From: Cohnella terricola
GTDB lineage: Bacteria; Bacillota; Bacilli; Paenibacillales; Paenibacillaceae
Direction: 5' to 3'
NCBI RefSeq assembly: GCF_007786475.1
Contig: NZ_VNJJ01000017.1
Span: forward strand, 1 to 64,000
Length of the DNA stretch: 64,000 nucleotides
This document shows positions 8,133 to 16,402 of the stretch, one piece after another. Below the pieces are notes generated by a model. It was given only the letters and a program-made list of their open reading frames with translations, was not told the origin of the DNA and searched no databases. Position numbers and translations under genes: made by a program. Positions within the stretch are counted from its first letter, which is position 1. Each line of letters begins with the position of its first letter.

Positions 8133-8837
8133 GTGGAAAACCTTAAGAGAAAAATAAAAAGGAAAGCTACTTTGTTTCAGATCGGTGGTTATAGACCTTC
8201 CGGAGAACTAACAAGTTCTATATTCGGTAAGGTAAATTTATCGCTTCCCAATGAAGAATGGCCTTATTCAAATAATAAACCTATGATTCCACTATGCCAA
8301 ATTAACATAACTCAATTACCTTATATTCCAGAATTACTGAAGGATATTGAAATGATCACATTGTTTATTGATAGTGACGAACTTCCGGATAATAATCCAA
8401 ATGGACAGAAGTGGTGTCTTCGAGCCTATAAATGTATTAAAGATCTTGTCCCTATACTTAACGTCCCATATGAATCTAATATAATGGTTTTTGAGATGAA
8501 ACCATCACTAATAGAAGAAGACTATCCTTGTTGGGATGATTTTGTTGAGGAGTTAAACAAACAAAACATACCCATTACAGAAGAAGTCAACGAATTCTAT
8601 GATAATCATTTGAATAATGTTTCAGGATTTAAAGTAGGTGGATGGCCAACAACAATACAATCAGAAATATATTGGGCTCCATATAATCAGCATCCCGTAA
8701 ATCCTCTGTTTGTATTTCAAATCGATTCAACTGAAAAGGGGAATTGGTATTGGGGAGACAGTGGCGTAGGTTACTTTGGTCGAGGAACAACAAGTGAAGG
8801 ATCTAATGAGTGGGTTATCGAATGGCAATGTTTTTAG
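8133..8837 (+). CDS. YwqG-like DUF1963 protein (cassette 10)
   Basis: A 234-residue protein from GTG 8133, with AAGGAG ten bases upstream. The pattern KVNLSLPNEEWPY, CQINITQLPY, GFKVGGWPTTIQSE and FQIDSTEKGNWYWGDSG is that of the DUF1963/YwqG family, a widespread family of unknown function. YwqG of Bacillus is encoded near contact-dependent or toxin loci, but no such partner is here. A second, lipidated member lies at 17663-18553. Confidence 0.75.
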   Translation: MENLKRKIKRKATLFQIGGYRPSGELTSSIFGKVNLSLPNEEWPYSNNKPMIPLCQINITQLPYIPELLKDIEMITLFIDSDELPDNNPNGQKWCLRAYKCIKDLVPILNVPYESNIMVFEMKPSLIEEDYPCWDDFVEELNKQNIPITEEVNEFYDNHLNNVSGFKVGGWPTTIQSEIYWAPYNQHPVNPLFVFQIDSTEKGNWYWGDSGVGYFGRGTTSEGSNEWVIEWQCF

Positions 8838-8861
8838 TATTTCGAAGAAGTCGAGACCTTC

Positions 8862-9047
8862 ACATAACACCATATTCACGCTTTGGGCCATTCGACCCTC
8901 GTTCCGGTACGAAGTTAGAAGAGGATTCGGAGAGGTATTTCAGTTACGGGGAAGCATTAGCAACCGGACACATCCGCACCACCTAACCGCATCGCGACGC
9001 CCTTTGGGCTTAAGGGAGTTGTACGTCGTGAATACAAAACGTTAGGT
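8862..9047 (+). repeat. attC-like site 11 (intact, 186 bp)
   Basis: Left box ACATAAC pairs with site 10 GTTATTT with one box mismatch. Right box GTTAGGT (9041-9047) continues GAAATTGCT. Confidence 0.85.
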
Positions 9048-9096
9048 GAAATTGCTAAAGTACAAATAAAAACGTCCAATTCTGTTAAGAATTGAA

Positions 9097-9363
9097 CTAG
9101 TGTTTGTAGACATCACCACGAGAGCTAATCTTGATTACATAAATCATCAGTTTTTGATTTTCAACAGAATAAATTACTCTATGAGAGCCAACCCTCAATC
9201 TGAATTCACTTTCTGTTCCCTTTAACCTTTTGATATCAAGTTCCGAATTAAAGGGATTTTCCAAAAGAACTTGTAAGGCATTTGTAATTCTTATTCGTAA
9301 AGGACGTTCTAATTTTTGAAGATATTTAAGGGCATCCTTATCAATTTCAATTGAGTAGATCAT
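9097..9363 (-). CDS. RelE-type toxin (cassette 11)
   Basis: An 88-residue protein with the RelE/ParE fold order: YSIEIDKDALKYLQKL helix, PLRIRITNALQVLLENPF, IKRLKGTESEFRLRVGSHRVIY and IYVIKISSRGDVYKH. RelE toxins are ribosome-dependent mRNA endonucleases; the basic residues RLRVGSHRVIY and the C-terminal tail fit this. The gene overlaps its antitoxin by 17 bases and both are read opposite to the array. Reversed self-promoted toxin-antitoxin cassettes stabilise known chromosomal integrons. Confidence 0.87.
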   Translation of the reverse strand: MIYSIEIDKDALKYLQKLERPLRIRITNALQVLLENPFNSELDIKRLKGTESEFRLRVGSHRVIYSVENQKLMIYVIKISSRGDVYKH

Positions 9364-9580
9364 TTAAAACATCCTTTAGTTTAATACCTTCGCCACGGGC
9401 AAACGATTCTTTAGCTTCTTTAATAGCTTTGAGATCATCTTCAGTTGTTGGTTCATCGTCCCATGGAATATGCCTATTGGATTTATTAACCAAGTTCTTT
9501 AGGAAATCAGCTGCTATTGGAAGGTCATCTTCAGACAACTGTTGAATTAATTGATTAAGATCACTTTTGGAAACAGCCAA
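9347..9580 (-). CDS. RelB-type antitoxin (cassette 11)
   Basis: A 77-residue acidic protein placed immediately upstream of the toxin. TTG 9580 is chosen because AAGGGG lies just upstream; ATG at 9616 is possible but has no ribosome site. The N-terminal part (LNQLIQQLSEDDLPIAADFL) should form the DNA-binding/dimer helix. The acidic tail (DDEPTTEDDLKAIKEAKE) should wrap the toxin. Autoregulation of the pair is usual for the family, but no operator was identified. Confidence 0.8.
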   Translation of the reverse strand: MAVSKSDLNQLIQQLSEDDLPIAADFLKNLVNKSNRHIPWDDEPTTEDDLKAIKEAKESFARGEGIKLKDVLNDLLN

Positions 9581-9683
9581 AGTATTCAACCCCTTTAAGG
9601 AATATCCTAATAACATTATAACACCAATTCAGAAATTCAGTCATAAGGATATTGATCAAGTGTTCCAGGAAGTCAGCAACATC

Positions 9684-9874
9684 ACCTAACATCATATTCA
9701 CGCATCGGGGCATTCGCCCCTCGGTCCGCCCGAGGGATTTCATAGAAGAAGATTCAGGCGGACACACCTGCGAGGCTAACTGCGCAAGCGCAACCGGACC
9801 TGATCGAACGTAATGAAAGTTCGATCTTTGGAATCCTTAAGCCTCTCGGCGTCGTGAACACGGGAACGTTATCT
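9684..9874 (+). repeat. attC-like site 12 (intact, 191 bp)
   Basis: Left box ACCTAAC pairs with site 11 although the genes between are reversed, so orientation of the cassette is set by the ends and not by the genes. Variable part has GATCGAACGTAATGAAAGTTCGATC and CGAGGC/GCCTCTCGG stems. Right box GTTATCT. Confidence 0.86.
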
Positions 9875-9910
9875 GAAAGATACGTAGTGATTATTGAAGG
9901 GATGATTAAA

Positions 9911-10498
9911 TTGAAGCCAGGGTTAATAGTTTTTCTAAATGGAACTTCAAGTTCTGGAAAGACTTCCATATCGACTGAACTATTAAACAAAAATGAGATC
10001 TCGTTTTATCATTTATCAATTGATGATTTTTTTAATGGTTTGTTTCATGACTACATTGATTTCATTAACACCAAATATGCAGAAGATGTGCAAGGCCCAA
10101 CCAATATAATTATTGAACCATTGATTACTTTGTTTTATTCAACAATTAAATTTATGTCGGTAATGGGGACGAATATCATTGTAGATACAGTAAATGATAC
10201 GGATGAACGATTTAATACATTTCTAGGTTTATTAATGGATCATCCTGTACTGCTTGTAGGAGTAACTTGCTCGAAAGAGGAGCTTACTAGGAGAGAAAAA
10301 CTAAGGGGAGATAGAGAGATTGGTTTAGCACTCTCACAGTATGATAAAGTTTATTGCCTTAATAAGTATGACCTTGAACTAAATACTGAAACCTTGAGTC
10401 CAGATGAATGCGCTAATTTGATATTAAACTTTATTAGATCAAATCGTGAATGCTCTGCTTTTAAGAAGTTAAATAAAAGAAGTGTTGGTGTTTCTTAG
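9911..10498 (+). CDS. Chloramphenicol phosphotransferase-like kinase (cassette 12)
   Basis: About 195 residues. TTG 9911 gives KPGLIVFLNG directly before the P-loop GTSSSGKTS and has GAAGGG nine bases upstream; ATG 9902 is too close to it. The following motifs fit the CPT family: SIDDFF (Asp used as base in chloramphenicol 3-O-phosphotransferase), IIVDTVNDT, GVTCSKEELTRREKLRGD and the YDLELNTETLSPDECA end. It may phosphorylate an antibiotic or another small alcohol. Resistance is not proven. Confidence 0.78.
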   Translation: MKPGLIVFLNGTSSSGKTSISTELLNKNEISFYHLSIDDFFNGLFHDYIDFINTKYAEDVQGPTNIIIEPLITLFYSTIKFMSVMGTNIIVDTVNDTDERFNTFLGLLMDHPVLLVGVTCSKEELTRREKLRGDREIGLALSQYDKVYCLNKYDLELNTETLSPDECANLILNFIRSNRECSAFKKLNKRSVGVS

Positions 10499-10512
10499 AA
10501 GCCGTATCCTTC

Positions 10513-10703
10513 AGATAACACCATGTTCACGCATCGGGCCATTCGGCCCTCAGTCCGGCAGAAGTTAGATGTGGTTTCGGGGCGGCATTTCAGCAGCGGG
10601 GAAGTAAATTCAGCCGGAAACATCCGCACCGACTAAGCGCATCGCGCCCGGCGACTTCGTCGCCTTAAGTAGGTGGGACGTCGTGAACACAAGAACGTTA
10701 TCT
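10513..10703 (+). repeat. attC-like site 13 (intact, 191 bp)
   Basis: Left box AGATAAC pairs with site 12 over 17 bases. Right box GTTATCT has the same box but a different flank (GAAACTACTCG), which pairs with site 14. The flanking barcode, not the box, tells the two cassettes apart. Confidence 0.87.
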
Positions 10704-10730
10704 GAAACTACTCGAAGGGCGGGACAAACA

Positions 10731-11285
10731 ATGACAATACATCAAACAATAAAGTTCATCGGTCAGGAACTCTCGCAAACATTAACAGATTATGATAAGT
10801 GGTTTGATTTAGATTCAGAACTGCTAAGATTTAGACCTAAAATAGGGTGGAGTATCGAACAAATAACCAATCATTTTTTATTAATATTGATCCGTAAAGG
10901 ATTTAATAAGGCTCAAGAACTTGCAAGGAAGGTCGACCTAAATGAAGCATTATCAAGTTATCAATATAATTTAAGCGAACTTGATCAGATTGCTAAACAT
11001 AAATCATTTGAATGGATACGACCAGAACATATGGAACCAAAAGGTGATAAATCATTAATTGAAGTAAAAACAATATTAGCAGAGCAGATAAACGAATGTA
11101 AAGATATGCTACATGGAATACCAAATGGTGAAGGGACTTTATATAAAACAACAATGACAGTAAATAATCTTGGAAAGATTGATGTCTATCAATATATTTA
11201 TTTTTTATGTCAGCATGCAAGACGTCATATTATTCAAATGCAAGGTGTAATAGATGAGTACTGCAGATTCAAAGATGCCGAGTAG
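10731..11285 (+). CDS. DinB-like four-helix protein (cassette 13)
   Basis: A 184-residue protein starting MTIHQTIKFIGQEL. The pattern GWSIEQITNHFLLILIRK near residue 42 and FLCQHARRHIIQMQGVID near 160 gives the His residues of the DinB/YfiT metal-binding four-helix bundle. These proteins are thiol- or metal-dependent transferases in a few cases and mostly uncharacterised. The TAG stop is within seven bases of the left box of site 14. Three other DinB-like genes occur in the window. Confidence 0.68.
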   Translation: MTIHQTIKFIGQELSQTLTDYDKWFDLDSELLRFRPKIGWSIEQITNHFLLILIRKGFNKAQELARKVDLNEALSSYQYNLSELDQIAKHKSFEWIRPEHMEPKGDKSLIEVKTILAEQINECKDMLHGIPNGEGTLYKTTMTVNNLGKIDVYQYIYFLCQHARRHIIQMQGVIDEYCRFKDAE

Positions 11286-11289
11286 CATC

Positions 11290-11480
11290 AGATAACACCA
11301 TATTCACGCATCGGGGCGTTGCCCCTCGGTCCGGCAGGAGTTAGATGTGGGTCCGGAGAGGCATTTCAGTATAAAGGGAAGCAGAATCAGCCGGACACAC
11401 CTGCGAGGCTAAGTGGCGGAGCCACCCGGAGACTTCGTCCCCTTAAGCCTCTCGGCGTCGTGAATACAAGAACGTTAGAC
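11290..11480 (+). repeat. attC-like site 14 (intact, 191 bp)
   Basis: Left box AGATAAC, right box GTTAGAC. The variable part ends in CTGCGAGGC/GCCTCTCGG as in site 12, a second sequence subtype of the repeat. Confidence 0.86.
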
Positions 11481-11510
11481 GAAACCACTAATTGATAAGA
11501 GGTAAATAAC

Positions 11511-12023
11511 ATGTATTTATCTAAACTTCTTTTAGCATTTGCGATCTGCCTGTCACATACAGTTTCTCAGAATAATTTCGCTGTTTATAGGGATTTTTCT
11601 TTTCACGTTGAGGATAAATCTATTCAAGTTGGCGAGTTTGAGGAACATCTTGATTTAATAAATATACTTGGTAAGGCAAAATACATTGAGGATGGAATTC
11701 TTGGAGAAGATGCAGATACCTATGCCGGAATTTATTATAAGAACATTGACTATGAAGACTTGCGGTTGGAATTTTTTGGTGGGTCATTAGTGACGGCTAT
11801 TTTTAAATCTGATAAATATAAAAGCTATAGAGGAATAAAAGTAGGAGATAGTAAAGGGAAAATGCTTTTATATTATCCTGGGATAATTAATAGAGGCAAT
11901 GTAACGGATGATCCTAATGTAATTGTATATGAATTAGTAATAAATAATCAGAATTATAGTCTTGATTTTAATGTAAAGAATATGAAGATTATAGAAATTA
12001 GAATCGATTATAATTATCAATAA
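11511..12023 (+). CDS. Secreted protein of unknown function (cassette 14)
   Basis: A 170-residue protein from ATG 11511 with AAGAGGT upstream. Residues 1-19 (YLSKLLLAFAICLSHTVS) look like a signal peptide without a lipobox Cys. The mature part has predicted beta strands with an LEFFGGSLVTAIFKSD core and a YRGIKVGDSKGKML stretch. The latter resembles the SmpA/lipoprotein-type GIKVGDS turn that precedes small beta folds. Role unknown. Confidence 0.6.
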   Translation: MYLSKLLLAFAICLSHTVSQNNFAVYRDFSFHVEDKSIQVGEFEEHLDLINILGKAKYIEDGILGEDADTYAGIYYKNIDYEDLRLEFFGGSLVTAIFKSDKYKSYRGIKVGDSKGKMLLYYPGIINRGNVTDDPNVIVYELVINNQNYSLDFNVKNMKIIEIRIDYNYQ

Positions 12024-12033
12024 AGTGGGCATC

Positions 12034-12179
12034 GCCTAACAAAGTATTCACGCTTCGGGCCATACGGCCCTGATCTATCAGAGGTAATTCAAGGAAGATT
12101 ATTCAGGCAGATACATCCAATCCCCTATGATAAGAGCTATCTAAGGGGATTGGACGTTGTGAATACACGAACGTTAGAG
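12034..12179 (+). repeat. attC-like site 15 (intact, 146 bp)
   Basis: Left box GCCTAAC against site 14 GTTAGAC has drifted at two positions. Central stem CCAATCCCCTA with its complement AAGGGGATTGG. Right box GTTAGAG. Confidence 0.82.
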
Positions 12180-12218
12180 GAAATAGTGGTAGAAATTATT
12201 AATAAAGGTGGTAGTTCA

Positions 12219-13028
12219 TTGAAGCAGTTGGTACAGAAAGACTTTGGTATTATCAAGCGTTTTAATTGGGGCGAGAAGAACTTGTTTATTACGGATTCAA
12301 TTATAGAAGGGAAGAAAGATGCAGAAGTTTTTGTGAATGAGAATCAAACGATGATTCTAATTTGGGACAAAGGACACTGTATCTATATTAATGGTGATGA
12401 AGAGACTACCAATGAATTGGTAAGGGTACTTCATTTCTTAACAGATCATTTATTAGATAAAGAAGTAAGAAGTCAATTGAGAGTCTTGAAGATATATTTC
12501 AAAGAAGCCGATGAATCGGTTATATTGAATTCTCTTAAAGATTTTAACCCTAGGATTCTCAATAGGATACTGTACAAACATAATCTTAATAAACCATTTC
12601 CTCAGATTTTCTTAGAAACAGATATAGTTATCAAAGAAATTAACCGGGAAGCAATATTGAGGAAGAGTCCAGGATCTCATCAGTCAATGATAGAAGAAAT
12701 CGTTAACATGTGGGGCAGTGAAGAGTCATTTTTACTTAATGGCTTTGGTAATTACGCCACTAATGAAGAAGGTAATATTGTTAGTTGGTGCACATCGGAA
12801 TATAACAGCAATTCTCATTGTGGAATTGGCATTGAGAGTATAACAGAATATCAAGGAAAAGGGATAGCGACGGCAAATACTATCCATTTTCTAATTAAGT
12901 GCCTAGAGAAAAATATAATTCCATATTGGGATTGCTGGAAATCAAATATACCATCAATAAGAGTTGCAGAAAAAACAGGATTTGAAAAACAGTTAGAGTA
13001 CAAAGTAATTTTGATTAACCTGATATGA
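12219..13028 (+). CDS. GNAT-family acetyltransferase (cassette 15)
   Basis: About 269 residues from TTG 12219 (AAGGTGG seven bases upstream). The C-terminal domain carries the acetyl-CoA-binding motif A, CGIGIESITEYQGKGIAT, followed by the motif B region DCWKSNIPSIRVAEKTGFE. The N-terminal half is a longer substrate-side domain like that of the GNAT_acetyltran family. It would transfer an acetyl group to an unidentified amine or peptide. Confidence 0.75.
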   Translation: MKQLVQKDFGIIKRFNWGEKNLFITDSIIEGKKDAEVFVNENQTMILIWDKGHCIYINGDEETTNELVRVLHFLTDHLLDKEVRSQLRVLKIYFKEADESVILNSLKDFNPRILNRILYKHNLNKPFPQIFLETDIVIKEINREAILRKSPGSHQSMIEEIVNMWGSEESFLLNGFGNYATNEEGNIVSWCTSEYNSNSHCGIGIESITEYQGKGIATANTIHFLIKCLEKNIIPYWDCWKSNIPSIRVAEKTGFEKQLEYKVILINLI

Positions 13029-13055
13029 ACGCGTTTCATAGAAGAGCACTACTTC

Positions 13056-13242
13056 CTCTAACACCATATTCACGCATCGGGCCATTCGACCCTCGGTCCG
13101 GCAGATGTTGAAGAGAAATCGATTGGAGGGAACTCAGATACAGGGAAGCAGAATCAGCCGGACACATCCAACTCCCTAACCGCATCGCGGCCGCCCTTCG
13201 GGCTTAAGGGAGTTGGACGTCGCGAATATAAGAACGTTATAC
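13056..13242 (+). repeat. attC-like site 16 (intact, 187 bp)
   Basis: Left box CTCTAAC pairs with site 15 (GTTAGAG). Right arm has drifted to CGCGAATATA; right box GTTATAC continues TACATCTCTG. Confidence 0.85.
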
Positions 13243-13322
13243 TACATCTCTGAAGTGCTTGTAGTGCAGATGATTCGTAATAATCTTTAATATATAAGTT
13301 GAGATTCTTGGAGGGGCGTACC

Positions 13323-14051
13323 ATGAAGGTATATTTCAGAAAAGGAATAGACAATGAAATAGCAAACCATAATTTTTATGCTGCTTACGATGGCTTTAAA
13401 CAGATGGGGTTTGAAATATGCTATTTTCAAGATATTAATGAACTGCCTAAACATCAGAAGGAGGATATCGTTGTTGGTTATGTGGACGACGTTAGAAATA
13501 TACTTCGCCATTACGAAATTGTCGCCCCAGAGCTTGATTATCCTGAGGAGCTAACTTCATATTTGGGAAGAAAAGTCTGGAAGTCCAGACTCAGCATCGT
13601 TGCTAATAATCCGGAGAACTGGAATGTATTTGTCAAGCCAGTAGAAGATAAGAAATTTACGGGAACTGTAGTGAGAAGTACAAAAGACTTAGTGGGCTGT
13701 GGGACATATGGTGAAGATCCTGAAATCTTTTGTTCTGAAGTAGTAAAGTTAGTAGCAGAGTGGAGATGCTTCGTAAGATACGGAAACATTTTGGATGTTC
13801 GTAGGTATCGTGGAGATTGGCGGAATCATTTTGATCCCCGAATTGTTCAAGATATCGTCAATCAGTTCAAAACTGCTCCAAATGGATATTCGGTAGACAT
13901 TGGGTTAACTGATAAGGGTGAGACTCTTCTAATTGAAATTAATGATGGATATGCACTAGGACATTATGGTCTAAATTCTCTTGACTATGCAAAATTATTA
14001 TCTGCCAGGTGGTCAGAATTGACAAAAACAATAGATGAATGTGATTTTTAA
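13323..14051 (+). CDS. ATP-grasp domain protein, R2K-like (cassette 16)
   Basis: A 242-residue protein from ATG 13323 after GGAGGGG. It has the compact ATP-grasp layout: NWNVFVKPVEDKKFTG (Lys contacting ATP), CSEVVKLVAEWRCFVRYG (Glu and Arg), YSVDIGLTDKGETLLIEINDG (metal-binding Glu/Asn) and a final GHYG. It belongs with the DUF4343/R2K group of ATP-grasp ligases, often linked to peptide tagging or phage conflict. The substrate is not known. A larger relative is encoded at 36624-37526. Confidence 0.72.
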   Translation: MKVYFRKGIDNEIANHNFYAAYDGFKQMGFEICYFQDINELPKHQKEDIVVGYVDDVRNILRHYEIVAPELDYPEELTSYLGRKVWKSRLSIVANNPENWNVFVKPVEDKKFTGTVVRSTKDLVGCGTYGEDPEIFCSEVVKLVAEWRCFVRYGNILDVRRYRGDWRNHFDPRIVQDIVNQFKTAPNGYSVDIGLTDKGETLLIEINDGYALGHYGLNSLDYAKLLSARWSELTKTIDECDF

Positions 14052-14094
14052 GTCAAAAAGGGTAAGTAGTTGATTCGGAGAAGTCAGAGACGTC

Positions 14095-14288
14095 GTATAA
14101 CACCATGTTCACGCATCGGGGCATTCGCCCCTCGGTCCGGCAGGAGTTAGATGAGGATTCGAAGTTGCAATTTTCAGCAGCAGTGAAGCGGGATCAGCCG
14201 GATACATCCGCACCGACTAAGCGCATCGCACCCGGCGACATTCGTCGCCTTAAGTCGGTGGGACGTCGTGAATACAACAACGTTATCA
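14095..14288 (+). repeat. attC-like site 17 (intact, 194 bp)
   Basis: Left box GTATAAC pairs with site 16 (GTTATAC). Right box GTTATCA continues GATATCATTGC. Its body is very close to site 18, so one is probably a recent copy of the other. Confidence 0.86.
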
Positions 14289-14348
14289 GATATCATTGCA
14301 AGGGCAAAATATTATAATCCATATTATTTACATTTACGAGGTGTGCAG

Positions 14349-14681
14349 ATGTTAGACGCATTCACTAAAAAGAGACTTGAAAAATTAATGACTGATTACG
14401 TAGAAGAGAAAATTCCAACGCATATTCGTAATCAAATCAGACTTAACTACAAATTCAGAGGTAATAATATTACTCTAATTGAAGAACGACCGGCCTTCAT
14501 GAGTGATCAATGGGTAGAAATAGATATAGCCCAATTTCGATTAGATCAAAACAAATGGAAAGTATATTGGAGAGATAGTAAGAATAACTGGCATTTTGTT
14601 GAAGACATTATTCCAGATGAAGATTTTGAAAAACAATTGAAAATCGTAGATAAAGATAACAGAGGATTATTTTGGGGCTGA
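14349..14681 (+). CDS. DUF3024-like small protein (cassette 17)
   Basis: A 110-residue protein from ATG 14349, GAGGTG upstream. The order DYVEEKIPTHIRNQIRLNYKF, ITLIEERP, VEIDIAQFRLDQNKWKVYWRDS and WHFVEDIIPD matches the DUF3024 family of small proteins with no known function. It fills the cassette between sites 17 and 18. Confidence 0.72.
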   Translation: MLDAFTKKRLEKLMTDYVEEKIPTHIRNQIRLNYKFRGNNITLIEERPAFMSDQWVEIDIAQFRLDQNKWKVYWRDSKNNWHFVEDIIPDEDFEKQLKIVDKDNRGLFWG

Positions 14682-14702
14682 TTCGAAGAGGGCAATGACT
14701 TC

Positions 14703-14894
14703 TAATAACACCATGTTCACGCATCGGGCCATTCGGCCTTCGGTCCGTCAGGAGTCAGATGAGGATTCGAAGTTGCAATTTTCAGCAGCGTGAAGCGGGA
14801 TCAGCCGGACACATTGCAACGACTAAGCGCATCGCGTCCGGCGACATTCGTCGCCTTAAGTAGGTGGGACATCGTGAACACAATAACGTTATAT
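14703..14894 (+). repeat. attC-like site 18 (intact, 192 bp)
   Basis: Left box TAATAAC, right box GTTATAT. Body nearly identical to site 17 over GAGGATTCGAAGTTGCAATT. Confidence 0.85.
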
Positions 14895-14986
14895 GAAATA
14901 CGAGGCAAGATCAAAATCATGAAATGGACTAACGTGTTTAAAAGTTGTGTATTATAATAACATAAGGATATCAATGGAGTGATCTC

Positions 14987-15169
14987 ATGAGCGTGAAAGA
15001 CGAATTGATCAAAATCATTCAGGATCTTCCGGATAATGTAACTGTAGAAGAAACTCTATATAAACTATATGCTCGAGCAAGGATCGAAGAAGGAATTCAT
15101 GAATTGGATACAGGTAAAGGGATTAGTCACACTGAAGCTCTGGGGAAAATCAGGTCATGGATGAATTAA
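14987..15169 (+). CDS. Antitoxin of a ParE-type pair (cassette 18)
   Basis: A 60-residue acidic protein from ATG 14987 with GGAGTG upstream. KIIQDLPDNVTVEETLYKLYARARIEEGI followed by GISHTEALGKIRSWMN is the usual layout of short antitoxins paired with ParE/RelE toxins. Its stop overlaps the toxin start by 13 bases. It has its own upstream region with a TATAATAA stretch near 14954, which could be a -10 element. Confidence 0.75.
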   Translation: MSVKDELIKIIQDLPDNVTVEETLYKLYARARIEEGIHELDTGKGISHTEALGKIRSWMN

Positions 15170-15453
15170 TTTGGTCACCAAGATCTCTTAAAGATCTTGA
15201 GCTTATTTATGAATACATCAAAGAAGACTCCATCGAAGCCGCAAGTTTGTTCGTAAATGAACTTATAATTGAAACCACAGCGATTAGTAATTTCCCGCTT
15301 AAGGGTTGAAAAGTGCCGGAATTTATGAATGAGCAGATAAGAGAGAAGCTATACAAAAGCTATAGGATTATTTATAGAATTCAAACGGAACAAATTGAGG
15401 TTGTAACATTTTTACATCAATCTAGAAGGCTTATCAAACAAGAGTTTAAATGA
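15157..15453 (+). pseudogene. ParE/RelE-type toxin with an in-frame stop
   Basis: Starting at ATG 15157 the frame reads MDELIWSPRSLKDLELIYEY, a ParE-type N-terminus. It meets TGA at 15307-15309 after NFPLKG. The same frame continues with KVPEFMNEQIREKLYKSYRI, IEVVTFLHQSRRLIK and a final TGA at 15451, giving 98 codons, the family length. The usual residue at the stop is Arg (CGA to TGA is a single change). The toxin is probably inactivated while the antitoxin remains intact. Confidence 0.75.
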
Positions 15454-15513
15454 CATCATGTGAAAGTTCAGGCATGGTGTTATTTTTTATTTAAGGGATT
15501 ATTTGATAGCGAA

Positions 15514-15610
15514 GCGAAGTCAGTCGGACACATCCAACACCCTAACCGCATCGCGGCCGCCACTTCGTGGCTTAAGTCGCTGGGACGTCGTGAACACAAG
15601 AACGTTATAC
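15514..15610 (+). repeat. attC-like site 19 (left third missing)
   Basis: Only the right two thirds remain: AGTCGGACACATCC, a CGCGGCCGCCACTTCGTGG hairpin, CGTCGTGAACAC and right box GTTATAC (15604-15610). The bases before it (15454-15513) recur almost unchanged at 42865-42925. Confidence 0.78.
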
Positions 15611-15702
15611 GAAATCCTTGTAAGAGTATAAATTTTAAGGCGAATTAAGGTGCGGCACCCAAGTATACCTTTCTTGGTTTCTGTTTATAGATTGCCGAAG
15701 TA

Positions 15703-16140
15703 ATGAAAGTACAAAACATAATATCAAGGAATTTCTACGTATCTTCATTCTTATTTGAACTAAAACAAAAAGGGTTGAACTGCGTGATAAGAAAAGGCTA
15801 TTTCATTGACAAAGAAAAAAAACGGATTTATAACGATGAAAAAATAGTTTCAAGTAAAATTTACGCTGAATATCCTTCTTTACAGGAACTTGGACAAATG
15901 ATTTTTAATGGTGAAGTAGAAGAAATATTTATCTGTAACTATCAAACAGGACAAAAATGCGAATTAGAGCGATTATCGATAAATGATGTTAAGGCTGATT
16001 GGAATACAAAGTACGAAAATAATATATTCCTTGACGATGAAGCGTATTTAGATGATTTCCCTAATGGATATTGCTTTTTTGTTGAACTTTGGGAAAGCGA
16101 AAAAGGAATTCCTTTTCTGGTGTTATTCTATTGTCATTAA
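15703..16140 (+). CDS. Hypothetical protein (cassette 19)
   Basis: A 145-residue protein from ATG 15703, with only a weak ribosome site. Features are a basic N-terminus, [33 protein letters not shown] in the middle and the acidic ending [20 protein letters not shown]. No family recognised. Sites 19 and 20 pair over 18 bases, so the cassette itself is intact. Confidence 0.55.
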   Translation: MKVQNIISRNFYVSSFLFELKQKGLNCVIRKGYFIDKEKKRIYNDEKIVSSKIYAEYPSLQELGQMIFNGEVEEIFICNYQTGQKCELERLSINDVKADWNTKYENNIFLDDEAYLDDFPNGYCFFVELWESEKGIPFLVLFYCH

Positions 16141-16183
16141 AAGTTCCATTAGTTTGGTAGCAGTTCATGAGGACAAGGACTTC

Positions 16184-16346
16184 GTATAACACCATATTCG
16201 CGCTTTAAGGGCCATTCGGCCCTCGATCAGGCCGAGGGCTTTTGAGGAAGTGGGTAGCAGCCGGACACATCCAACTCCCTAACAGCGTCGCGGCCAGTCT
16301 TTCGGGCTTGAGGGAGTTTGACGTCGTGAATACATTAACGGTATCT
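16184..16346 (+). repeat. attC-like site 20 (right box mutated)
   Basis: Left box GTATAAC is intact. Right box reads GGTATCT where GTTATCT is expected (16340-16346), which would be expected to weaken crossover at the first G/T step. Confidence 0.82.
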
Positions 16347-16402
16347 GAAAATGATGTAAGTGCAGTAATACAATAAAATCAGAAAGCGGAGGAATTAACA
16401 AT

